41,143 nt of DNA from Halotalea alkalilenta DSM 17697 (lineage in GTDB: Bacteria; Pseudomonadota; Gammaproteobacteria; Pseudomonadales; Halomonadaceae), in assembly GCF_000621205.1 (NCBI RefSeq), contig NZ_JHYY01000044.1, positions 1-41,143 on the forward strand, read 5' to 3'. Position numbers and translations under genes: made by a program. Of the stretch, positions 28,550 through 35,881 are shown in pieces. Numbering within the stretch: the first letter of the stretch is position 1; each line of letters opens with the position of its first letter. Below the pieces are notes generated by a model. It saw only the letters and a program-made list of their open reading frames with translations. It was not told the DNA's origin and did no database searches.

Positions 28550-29527
28550 CTAGTCAGGCGCGAAGTGGCGCTCGAGCGCGGCGATACGCTTTCGATATGC
28601 GCCTCGCGCTTCCAGCGCGGTGGGCAGGTCGACCGCCTCGAAGCGCACCTTGCGGTGTGGCTGGAGCTGGCCGATCAGATCCATGTCGGCGCTGATCACC
28701 GTGGCGATGGTGGCGTAGCCTCCGCCTGAGACCGCATCGCGATGGAGGATGATCGGCTCGGCGCCGCCGGGAATCTGGATCGATCCGATCGGGTAGCAGG
28801 CGTCGACGATGTTCGATGGATCGCTGCCAGCGCCGAAAGGCGGCTCGCGGGGTACGAACTCGAGCGGCTGGTCGCCCTTGAAGCGATAGCCGATCCGGTC
28901 GGCCTCGGAGGCGACCCGCCAGGTCTCGGCGTAGAAGCGCTCGCGCCCGGCGGGGCTGAGTCGATGCTCGTAGAGCCCGGGGACCACGCGCAGCACGTGC
29001 TCGGCGTCGAAGCGCGGCCGCCACTGCTCGGGCAGCTGGCGCAGCGGGATGCGGGAGGAGCAAGGCAGCAGCGCCAGGCGGTCGCCGGCGCGCAGCGCGC
29101 GTCCGTCCAGGCCGCCGAGGCCTCCCAGCGCATAGGTGCTGCGGCTACCGAGCCGCTCGGGTACATCGATACCGCCGCCGAAAGCGAGGTAGAGCCGGGC
29201 CCCGGCGCGAACGAAGTCGAAGCTCAGTACGCTGCCCTTGGGCGCGATGAAGGCCTCGTTGAGCGGCAGCCGCTCGCCGTCGAGCTTGGGCACCATCTCG
29301 GCCCCGCAGGCGGCGACCCGGCAGGCTTCGGTGAACCGAAGCTCAGGTCCCATCAGCGCGCACTCCAAGGCGGCGGCGCCGGAGGGGTTGCCGACCAGCA
29401 GGTTGGCGGCGCGCAGCGACAGCTGGTCCATCGCGCCCGAGGGCGGAATACCGAGATGGTAGTGGCCGACCCGGCCAAGGTCCTGGATCGAGGTGTGCAG
29501 CCCCGGCTTGAGTACTTCGATGCTCAT
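28550..29527 (-). CDS. pxpC: 5-Oxoprolinase subunit PxpC (biotin-dependent carboxyltransferase domain family)
   Basis: A 325-residue protein of the allophanate hydrolase subunit 2/KipA family. It begins with the family signature KPGLHTSIQDLGRVGHYHLG followed by IPPSGAMDQLSLRAANLLVG, and shows the later GGIDVP and GGYATIATVI segments. PxpA, PxpB and PxpC together form the prokaryotic ATP-dependent 5-oxoprolinase that opens pyroglutamate to glutamate. The start codon overlaps the pxpB stop by four bases (ATGA). It may instead serve a related carboxylase-hydrolase, since accC and accB genes are in the same operon. Confidence 0.9.
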   Translation of the reverse strand: MSIEVLKPGLHTSIQDLGRVGHYHLGIPPSGAMDQLSLRAANLLVGNPSGAAALECALMGPELRFTEACRVAACGAEMVPKLDGERLPLNEAFIAPKGSVLSFDFVRAGARLYLAFGGGIDVPERLGSRSTYALGGLGGLDGRALRAGDRLALLPCSSRIPLRQLPEQWRPRFDAEHVLRVVPGLYEHRLSPAGRERFYAETWRVASEADRIGYRFKGDQPLEFVPREPPFGAGSDPSNIVDACYPIGSIQIPGGAEPIILHRDAVSGGGYATIATVISADMDLIGQLQPHRKVRFEAVDLPTALEARGAYRKRIAALERHFAPD

Positions 29528-30396
29528 GCGAAAACCTCCTTGACCCTGGCTGCGTAACCGATCGGATCGCGCTCATAGCCGTCGAGATCGAAGACGTAGG
29601 GCATGACGCGGGGAACGAACTCGCCGCGCGCGGCCTGGGCGTCGAGCACCTCGTAGCGCGCGTCGTCGATCGGGGTGAACTTGACCACGTCGCCGGGGCG
29701 GAAGTAGATCATCGAGGCATCGATGTGCGGCTGGGCGCCGGCGGGGTCGTAGATCGGCATCGGGGTGATGCCGAACATCTGGTAGCCACCCGCGCCGCGC
29801 ACTGAATAGATGCAGCTGAAGCAGCCGCCGTAGCCGACCGTCTGTCGCGGCGTGTCGGTGCGGGGCCGAAGATACTTCGGCACCTGGATTTGCCGCTCGC
29901 GCGGGGCCATCTGGTACATGAACGGCAGGCCGGCGACGAAGCCGACCATCGAGACGAACCACGGCGTCGCGCTGTGCGCCTCGATGAAAGCGGCGGTGTC
30001 GTCGTAGCCATTGATCCTCGCCGCGTACTCGAGATCGGTCGCGTCGGGCTGCTGGTGGCGGTCGCGAAAGCGCATCAAGGTCTCGCGGGTCCAGGGGTCG
30101 TCATAGAACACCGGCACCTCGATCACCCGGGTATGGAGCGTGCGCTGGCGGTTGCCGGCGAGCTCGGTGTCGAAGCGTTCGAGCAGCGCCTTGAGCCGGT
30201 TCCCATCGAGCCGGTCGGGATCATAACGGACCTGGTAGGAGGCATTGGCCGGGCAGATCTCGATCACCCCGTCGACGGCTTCCCGGCGCAGGCGGTCGGT
30301 GATCGAGATGCTGCGAAAGAAGGCTTCGAGCTTCATCTCCTCGCTGAGCTCGACGAAGAGGAATTCGTCGCCAGCGAAACTGTAGCGTGCGCTCAT
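29524..30396 (-). CDS. pxpB: 5-Oxoprolinase subunit PxpB, long form (KipI family)
   Basis: A 290-residue protein of the allophanate hydrolase subunit 1/KipI family. The core contains VPVFYDD, FVAGLPFMYQM, the P.YLRPRTDTPR stretch and the GAGGYQMFGITPMPIYDP block near 220. The usual PxpB is about 220 residues; here a C-terminal extension (after RPGDVVKFTPID, ending DPIGYAARVKEVFA) makes it longer, like forms associated with biotin carboxylase partners. The ATG overlaps the stop of the biotin carboxylase gene (ATGA), implying coupled translation. Confidence 0.88.
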   Translation of the reverse strand: MSARYSFAGDEFLFVELSEEMKLEAFFRSISITDRLRREAVDGVIEICPANASYQVRYDPDRLDGNRLKALLERFDTELAGNRQRTLHTRVIEVPVFYDDPWTRETLMRFRDRHQQPDATDLEYAARINGYDDTAAFIEAHSATPWFVSMVGFVAGLPFMYQMAPRERQIQVPKYLRPRTDTPRQTVGYGGCFSCIYSVRGAGGYQMFGITPMPIYDPAGAQPHIDASMIYFRPGDVVKFTPIDDARYEVLDAQAARGEFVPRVMPYVFDLDGYERDPIGYAARVKEVFA

Positions 30397-31760
30397 GCGA
30401 GGGTCTCCTGATCAGTGGTGCCGGCGAGCCAGGCCTCGAGATACTGCGTATCGAATCGCGCTTCGCGGACCCGCGGGTCGTCGAGCAGGCGACGATGGAG
30501 CCCGGCGGTGGTGGCGAAGCCCTCGAGCTCGAACTCGTCGAGAGCCCGCCGAGCGCGGGCCAGGGCGGCATCGCGATGCTCGGCGTGGACGATCAGCTTG
30601 GCCGCCAGCGAGTCATAGAAGGGCGGAATCCGGTAGCCGGGATAGAGCGCGCTGTCGATCCTGATACCCGGGCCAGCGGGCCAGGTGAGACGCTCCACCC
30701 GACCTGGGGAGGGGAAGAATCCGCGGTCGGGGTCCTCGGCGTTGATCCGCATCTCGATCGCCCAGCCGCGGCGCTGGACCTCGGCTTGAGTGAAGCCGAG
30801 CGGCCGGCCGGCGCAGATCTCGATCATCTCGCGGACCAGGTCGATGCCGGTGATCAGCTCGGTCACCGGATGCTCGACCTGGATGCGGGTGTTCATCTCG
30901 ATGAAGAAGAAATCGCCGGTGGCTTCATCGAACAGGTACTCGAGCGTCCCCGCGCCGCGATAGCCGATCCGCTCGGCGAGCCTCACCGCGCTCGCGCAGA
31001 GCGCTTGGCGTCGCTCCTCGTCGAGGACGGCGCAGGGCGCCTCCTCGAGGATCTTCTGGCGTCGTCTTTGCAATGAGCACTCGCGCTCGAACAGGTGCAC
31101 CGCGCGTTCGCCGTCGGCGAGAATCTGCACTTCGATGTGACGAGCGCGATCGATCGCTTTTTCGAGATAGACACGCTCATCCTTGAACGCCGTGCGGGCC
31201 TCGGCCCGGGCGAGGGGCAGCTGGCGGACCAGCTCTTCGGCGTTCTCGACCTTGCGAATGCCACGGCCGCCGCCGCCCGCGCTCGCCTTGATCAACAGCG
31301 GGTAGCCGATCTCCCCGGCGATGCGCACGGCCTGGTCCAGATCGTCATCGAGTGGCTGCGAGCCGGGGACGACAGGCACCCCGGCAAGGCTCGCCTCGTG
31401 CCGAGCGCAGGCCTTGTCGCCCATGCGTGCGATCGTCTTTGCGTCCGGTCCGATGAAACACAGTCCCGCCTTGGCTACCGCGGCCGCCAGCTCGGCGCTC
31501 TCGGCGAGAAATCCGTAGCCCGGGTGGACGGCGTCGGCTTGGGTCAGGGCGGCGGCGGCGATGATCGCCTCGACGTTGAGATAGCTGAGCGCCGCCTGCG
31601 CCGGCCCGATGCAGACCGCCTGGTCAGCGAGCTTTACCGCGAGTCCGTCGGCGTCCGCCTCGCTGTGGGCGACGATGCTATGGATGCCGAGCTCGCGCGC
31701 GGCGCGAACGATGCGTACGGCGATCTCCCCGCGGTTGCAGATCAGCAGACGCTCGATCAT
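30393..31760 (-). CDS. Biotin carboxylase (AccC-like), accessory copy
   Basis: About 455 residues, ATP-grasp enzyme that carboxylates biotin on a carrier protein. It starts IERLLICNRGEIAVRIVRA and has the glycine-rich ATP loop KASAGGGGRGIR, the catalytic EMNTRIQVEHPVTE block and the C-terminal biotin-carboxylase domain (RINAEDPDRGFFPSPG). GTG 31763 and ATG 31760 are both possible; ATG 31760 overlaps the carrier-gene stop as TGATG. Its location inside a pxp operon, with a mini carrier and no accA/accD, argues for a substrate-specific carboxylation step rather than fatty acid synthesis. Which molecule is carboxylated is not evident. Confidence 0.9.
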   Translation of the reverse strand: MIERLLICNRGEIAVRIVRAARELGIHSIVAHSEADADGLAVKLADQAVCIGPAQAALSYLNVEAIIAAAALTQADAVHPGYGFLAESAELAAAVAKAGLCFIGPDAKTIARMGDKACARHEASLAGVPVVPGSQPLDDDLDQAVRIAGEIGYPLLIKASAGGGGRGIRKVENAEELVRQLPLARAEARTAFKDERVYLEKAIDRARHIEVQILADGERAVHLFERECSLQRRRQKILEEAPCAVLDEERRQALCASAVRLAERIGYRGAGTLEYLFDEATGDFFFIEMNTRIQVEHPVTELITGIDLVREMIEICAGRPLGFTQAEVQRRGWAIEMRINAEDPDRGFFPSPGRVERLTWPAGPGIRIDSALYPGYRIPPFYDSLAAKLIVHAEHRDAALARARRALDEFELEGFATTAGLHRRLLDDPRVREARFDTQYLEAWLAGTTDQETLA

Positions 31761-32011
31761 CACGCATCCCCGCCTTCCAGCACCGCGATGACCTGGCCTG
31801 CCTCCACCACTGCGCCATCCTCGACCTCGAACTGCACCAGCCTGCCGTGGTCGCCTGCGGTGATCTCGGCGAACTGCTTCATCACCTCGAGCAGGCCGAT
31901 CACGCTCTGCGGGCCCAATGATTCGCCCGGTTCGGCGAACGGCGCCGCTTCTGGCGAGGGGCGGCGATAGAACACGCCGGGGAAGGGGGCTTGCACGGGT
32001 ATGCGGGACAT
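31760..32011 (-). CDS. Short biotin carboxyl carrier protein
   Basis: An 83-residue biotinyl domain. The sequence GLLEVMKQFAEI contains the biotinylated lysine (Lys45) in an EVMK context instead of the common AMKM. The flanking IGLLEVMK and VEAGQVIAVLE strands give the hammerhead fold. Housekeeping AccB is roughly twice as long; here the N-terminal proline/alanine linker is missing. The gene overlaps the biotin carboxylase gene by one base and lies 67 bp downstream of pxpA, so it is part of the same operon. Confidence 0.88.
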   Translation of the reverse strand: MSRIPVQAPFPGVFYRRPSPEAAPFAEPGESLGPQSVIGLLEVMKQFAEITAGDHGRLVQFEVEDGAVVEAGQVIAVLEGGDA

Positions 32012-32078
32012 AGCTCTTCGACTCCTGGTCGTTGGTATTGGAATGGGGTCAAGCGGGATCAGCGATGCAAGGCGTCGA

Positions 32079-32837
32079 TCAGACCGCCGCCAGGCGAATA
32101 CCGGCAGCGGTGAGCCGTCGATGGACCGCGCGGGCGATCTCGAGCGCGCCGGGCGTGTCGCTATGCAGGCAGATGGACTCGAACTCGACCTCGACCCGCT
32201 CGCCATCGACGCTGGCGACTACGCCTTCGCTGCAGGCGGTGAGCACTTTGTCGGCCACGGCTTCGGGATCGAGCCGCGGTACCCTGCGGACGAATACGAT
32301 CGAGCCGTCGCGGGAGTAATCTCGATCGGCGTAGAACTCCCGCACCACCTTGACGCCGCCTGTGCGCGCCGCGCGGGTCAGCGCTGAATCCGGCAGGCAG
32401 TAGAGCGGGAGCCCCGGCGCCGCCTGCAGCAGCGCCTCGACCAGCAGCTCGGCGAACGGCTGGTCGCGGGCCGCATGCATGAACAGCGCCCCATGCAGCT
32501 TGAGATGGTGCAGGGCCAGTCCGCGCCGCGCGGCCAGGGCGGCTACTGCGCCGAGTTGGTAGAGCACGTCGTTGACCAGCTCGGCGGCGCTGGCGTCGAT
32601 GTGGCGTCGGCCGAAGCCGACCAGATCGCCGAAGCCTGGATGGACGCCGACGGCGACGCCGTGGCGCTGGGCCAGCACCAGGCTTGCATCGATGACGCTG
32701 GGGTCGCCTGCGTGGAAGCCGGCGGCCAGGTTGGCGGAAGTGATCAGCGCCATCAGCTCGGCGTCCACATCGTCTCCAAGGTGCCAGTGGCCGAAGCGTT
32801 CGCCGATGTCGGCGTTGAGGTCGATTTGGGCTCCCAT
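32079..32837 (-). CDS. pxpA: 5-Oxoprolinase subunit PxpA (LamB/YcsF family)
   Basis: A 252-residue TIM-barrel-like protein. The signature IDLNADIGERFGHW at the N-terminus, SANLAAGFHAGDP, VGVHPGFGDLVGFGRR, HLKLHGALF and the late ICLHSDTPGALEIA block define the LamB/YcsF family that forms 5-oxoprolinase with PxpB and PxpC. ATG 32837 has GGAGAG five bases upstream; ATG 32849 would add MESP. It is the first gene of the leftward operon and is divergent from the LysR gene across a short intergenic region with a palindrome. Confidence 0.93.
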   Translation of the reverse strand: MGAQIDLNADIGERFGHWHLGDDVDAELMALITSANLAAGFHAGDPSVIDASLVLAQRHGVAVGVHPGFGDLVGFGRRHIDASAAELVNDVLYQLGAVAALAARRGLALHHLKLHGALFMHAARDQPFAELLVEALLQAAPGLPLYCLPDSALTRAARTGGVKVVREFYADRDYSRDGSIVFVRRVPRLDPEAVADKVLTACSEGVVASVDGERVEVEFESICLHSDTPGALEIARAVHRRLTAAGIRLAAV

Positions 32838-32891
32838 GGGGCTCTCCATCCGGTCGATGGGGAAGTTATGCGCCGCCATGGAGGTGTTTTG

Positions 32892-32932
32892 TATAATTAG
32901 CTTTTGTTTCGTGTTTTCGGAAAATCCGAAAA
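32892..32932. promoter_or_regulatory. Divergent pxpA/LysR control region with palindrome
   Basis: The 105 bp between the two genes hold a TATAAT hexamer at 32892-32897 (rightward) and a perfect palindrome, TTTTCGGA (32914-32921) and TCCGAAAA (32925-32932) around AAA. The arms fit a LysR-type operator. The palindrome is only 10 bp from the LysR start, so binding there would suit autorepression. Confidence 0.5.
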
Positions 32933-32942
32933 AGGTGGCCGG

Positions 32943-33866
32943 ATGCAGAATGAGTTGACCCTGCGCAAGCTTCGCTACTTCGTCGGCCTCGCCGAAAGCG
33001 GCAAGGGCAGCCAGGCGGCGGTGGACCTCAACGTCTCCCAGTCCTCGATCACCACCGCCGTGCGCGAGCTCGAACAGCAGCTCGGGGTCCGGCTGTTTCG
33101 CCGTAGCGCCCAGGGGATGCAGCTGACCCTGCACGGTGAGCGGTTCCTGCGCCAGGCCCAGCGGGTGCTGCAGGCAGCCGCCGAAGCGCTCGACCTCGGG
33201 CCGGAAATGCCGAGCACGGTCACCGGACGCCTCGAACTCGCGATGAGCTACACCGTCGCGGGCTATTTCTTTCCGCCGCTGCTGGCGCGTTTTCGCCGCC
33301 GCTATCCCGAGATCGAAGTGCGTCTTCACGAGGCCCCGAGGCTCACCATCCAGGCCGGACTGGTCGACGGGGTCTTCGGCCTCGCCATCGTGCTGACCTC
33401 GAATCTCGGCCGCCAGGCCAGTCTAGACCACCACTCACTGCTGCGATCGCGCCGGCGGCTCTGGGTCGGCGCCCACCATCCGTTGCTTGAGCGTGACCAG
33501 GTCAGCCTGGCGGAGGTGGCCGGTCATCCCTACGTGATGCTCAACGTCGATGAGGCCGAGAAGACGGCGATGCGCTACTGGGTGCAGGCCGGGCTCAAGC
33601 CGAGGACGATCTTCAGCACCTCGTCGGTGGAAGCCGTGCGCAGCATGGTCGCCAGCGGCGCCGGCGTCGCGGTGCTCTCCGACATGGTCTACCGGCCCTG
33701 GTCTCTGGAGGGGCAGCGGGTCGAGCAGATCGATCTGATCGATCCTGTTCCGGACATGGAGGTCGGCGTGGCGTGGGCCAGGGAGAGGGAGCTCTCCGGG
33801 CCCGCCAAGGCGATGCGCGATCTCCTGGTCGGGGCGATGCACCGCGGTACCGATTGGCGTGTCTGA
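32943..33866 (+). CDS. LysR-family regulator of the pxp operon
   Basis: A 307-residue LysR regulator. Helix-turn-helix LRYFVGLAESGKGSQAAVDL followed by NVSQSSITTAVRELEQQLGV, and an effector domain from about residue 90 (RLELAMSYTVAGYFFPPLLA). ATG 32943 has AAGGTGG nine bases upstream; the longer open frame from 32904 runs through the palindrome and is not credible. Its divergent position makes it the likely activator or repressor of pxpA to the permease, with the substrate or a breakdown product as effector; this is inference. Confidence 0.9.
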   Translation: MQNELTLRKLRYFVGLAESGKGSQAAVDLNVSQSSITTAVRELEQQLGVRLFRRSAQGMQLTLHGERFLRQAQRVLQAAAEALDLGPEMPSTVTGRLELAMSYTVAGYFFPPLLARFRRRYPEIEVRLHEAPRLTIQAGLVDGVFGLAIVLTSNLGRQASLDHHSLLRSRRRLWVGAHHPLLERDQVSLAEVAGHPYVMLNVDEAEKTAMRYWVQAGLKPRTIFSTSSVEAVRSMVASGAGVAVLSDMVYRPWSLEGQRVEQIDLIDPVPDMEVGVAWARERELSGPAKAMRDLLVGAMHRGTDWRV

Positions 33867-34092
33867 GGCCGATCTGCAGAAAGCGCGCTCGAAGAATGGC
33901 TCGCCGCTCGTTCGCTCGTCCATCGGGCGATGCATAAAACGATGCAAAGAGCGGTAAGCCTTTCGCTATGTTCGAGCAGCCTGGAATTCGTACCGTTTAA
34001 ATGCGAGCCTCGACCCGGAGCCTTGGATGAGCCGGCGCTGATTGCCGCCATCCCCCTTGGGCACGATCCCTTGAGTGCGAGGAGAGCCAACG

Positions 34093-34968
34093 ATGACCGA
34101 TTCATTCGACTACGTGCCGCCGAAGGTGTGGACCTGGAACAAGGCGAGCGGTGGTCGCTTTGCCAACATCAACCGACCGATCTCTGGTGCGACCCACGAC
34201 AAGGAGCTTCCCGTCGGGCGCCATCCCCTGCAGCTCTATTCGCTGGCCACGCCGAATGGCGTCAAGGTCACAGTGATGCTCGAGGAGCTGTTGTCCCTCG
34301 GTCATGGCGGCGCGGAGTACGATGCCTGGCTGATAAACATCGGTGAAGGAGACCAGTTCGGCAGTGGCTTCGTCGCGGTGAATCCGAACTCCAAGATCCC
34401 CGCATTGATGGATCGCAGCGGCGCGCAGCCGATCAGGGTCTTCGAATCCGGGGCGATCTTGCTGTATCTGGCAGAGAAGTTCGGGGCATTCCTGCCGACC
34501 GAGGCCGGCGCACGCGCCGAATGCCTGTCGTGGCTTTTCTGGCAGATGGGCAGCGCGCCCTATCTGGGCGGAGGCTTCGGCCATTTCTATGCCTATGCGC
34601 CGGTCAAGATCGAATATGCGATCGACCGCTTCGCGATGGAAGTGAAGCGTCAGCTCGATGTGCTCGACAAGCGGCTCGCCGACAACGAGTACGTAGCCGG
34701 CAGTGAGTACACGATTGCCGATATCGCCATCTGGCCGTGGTACGGCGGCCTGGTCAACGGCTGGCTGTACGAGGCGGCCGAGTTTCTCTCCACCCAGGAT
34801 TACGAGCACGTTCAGCGCTGGGCCCGAGCCGTCGGTGAACGTCCGGCCGTCCAGCGTGGACGTATGGTCAACCGGGTCTTTGGCGAGCCCTCGAGCCAGC
34901 TGCATGAGCGCCATGCCGCCTCCGACTTCGAAACCAGCACGCAGGACAAGCTGACCGGCGACTCCTAG
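34093..34968 (+). CDS. yghU: YghU-like glutathione S-transferase family oxidoreductase
   Basis: A 291-residue protein of the Nu-class (YghU/Ure2p-like) glutathione transferases that use two glutathiones and act as disulphide-bond reductases or peroxidases. The N-terminal extension YVPPKVWTWNKASGGRFANI with NRPISGATHDKELPVG is diagnostic. The thioredoxin-like domain has SLATPNGVKVTVMLEEL (Thr-Pro-Asn active loop), NPNSKIPAL and FESGAILLYLAEK. The C-terminal helical domain carries the GGGFGHFYAYAP segment. ATG 34093 has AGGAGAG upstream. It stands alone, followed by a hairpin. Confidence 0.93.
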   Translation: MTDSFDYVPPKVWTWNKASGGRFANINRPISGATHDKELPVGRHPLQLYSLATPNGVKVTVMLEELLSLGHGGAEYDAWLINIGEGDQFGSGFVAVNPNSKIPALMDRSGAQPIRVFESGAILLYLAEKFGAFLPTEAGARAECLSWLFWQMGSAPYLGGGFGHFYAYAPVKIEYAIDRFAMEVKRQLDVLDKRLADNEYVAGSEYTIADIAIWPWYGGLVNGWLYEAAEFLSTQDYEHVQRWARAVGERPAVQRGRMVNRVFGEPSSQLHERHAASDFETSTQDKLTGDS

Positions 34969-34978
34969 CGGCGGCGTA

Positions 34979-35028
34979 CCGGGCTGAGGCGATGGCCGGA
35001 TATTGGCATTGCCTCAGCGCTTGCCCGG
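34979..35028 (+). terminator. Hairpin after the yghU-like gene
   Basis: GCTGAGGC (34983-34990) pairs with GCCTCAGC (35011-35018), and flanking CCGGGC/GCCCGG (34979-34984, 35023-35028) may extend it. There is no U-run, so it is a possible Rho-dependent or weak terminator. Confidence 0.5.
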
Positions 35029-35056
35029 CGACCGGGAAGCAGTGATCTCGACCGGT

Positions 35057-35089
35057 CCGCTCACCATCCGCTCACCATCCGCTCACCGA
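35057..35089. repeat. Short 11-bp tandem repeat
   Basis: CCGCTCACCAT occurs twice head-to-tail (35057-35067, 35068-35078) and a third, partly diverged copy follows (CCGCTCACCGA, 35079-35089). Confidence 0.8.
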
Positions 35090-35653
35090 CTCGCTCCAAC
35101 TGGACCCTGAACACGATCCGCATTCCCGCCGCCGGCGCGGGGATGTCGTTCGTCCATCGGCTCGTTTCATTACGCCTGGGTAGATGGGTATCAGCGCGAT
35201 TGCATCCACATAGGGAGAACACGGGGGAATTATGTCCGTTGTTCATCGATATGATCGAGAAAAGCAGGAGGCAGTGTATGTGGCAGTGGTGATGTTTTCT
35301 TGTGGATGGTCGAGGTAAATTAAAAATTGAGCCAGATCAAAGAAAGTCGGTATTCGATCCTATAGTGTCTCGAAGGCTTTGGCGTCAGGTATTCCGATGT
35401 ACCTGCCAAAAAACCGAGATGGCAAGCCATCGATTCCCCATATTGTCTATCTGAGAATCCATTGATACTCCCCATGAGGCTGCCGGTGAGGCATGATTCC
35501 TTCGCGCGAATTAGCGGGATTAATCCCGCGGTTAGGACCTCTGCGTCACCGATCACATCGAGACCATGGCGACCAAGGGCTGCGCTGAAGCACGGCATTC
35601 GAATGCGCGCGACGTGCTTGTCCAGTCACGGAGATCTTCTTTGATTTTACGTA

Positions 35654-35725
35654 GTAAAAAAACCAAAAAAATGCTGACATTCTCTGCATTAACGGGATGT
35701 TAAATGTTTTTTGTGGTTTTTTTAC
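35654..35725. repeat. A/T-rich inverted repeat upstream of the DASS transporter
   Basis: GTAAAAAAACCA (35654-35665) and TGGTTTTTTTAC (35714-35725) are perfect complements separated by 48 bp; similarity extends through the adjoining A- and T-runs. It may be a long hairpin, a bidirectional terminator, or the ends of a tiny mobile sequence. It ends 156 bp before the transporter start. Confidence 0.6.
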
Positions 35726-35881
35726 CTAAAGAATCATAAGCGGTAGCTGAATGAAAACATAATCCGTACGATGTGTGCGGTTTTGTCACATTGCCGCCAT
35801 CTTGAGCATCGACTCTTATTATCCAATAAGACACGTCCATTCGCTGAGCGAAATGAGAAATCGCCAATAAGGGATCCCGCC

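Larger units (their letters stand above)
34969..35881. other. 900-bp region without a convincing gene
   Basis: Contents: the hairpin at 34979-35028; an 11-bp tandem repeat at 35057-35089; a more A/T-rich half from about 35200; and an inverted repeat at 35654-35725. One leftward open frame (35598 to 35320, 92 codons) lacks recognisable motifs and a ribosome site. The region drops in GC compared with both sides, which suggests foreign or eroded DNA or a large regulatory leader for the transporter gene. Confidence 0.55.

Noticed and set aside
30393-32011. The biotin carboxylase and carrier as the housekeeping acetyl-CoA carboxylase genes accC and accB
   Set aside because: The carrier is only 83 residues with an EVMK site, the gene order is carrier then carboxylase inside a pxp operon with coupled overlaps, and a substrate-specific role fits better.
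35057-35089. CRISPR-like array
   Set aside because: Repeats are 11 bp, directly adjacent with no spacers, and there are no cas genes.
35320-35598. Leftward 92-codon open frame in the gap after the yghU-like gene
   Set aside because: No ribosome site, no recognisable motif, and composition of the region is non-coding; kept only as part of the gap description.
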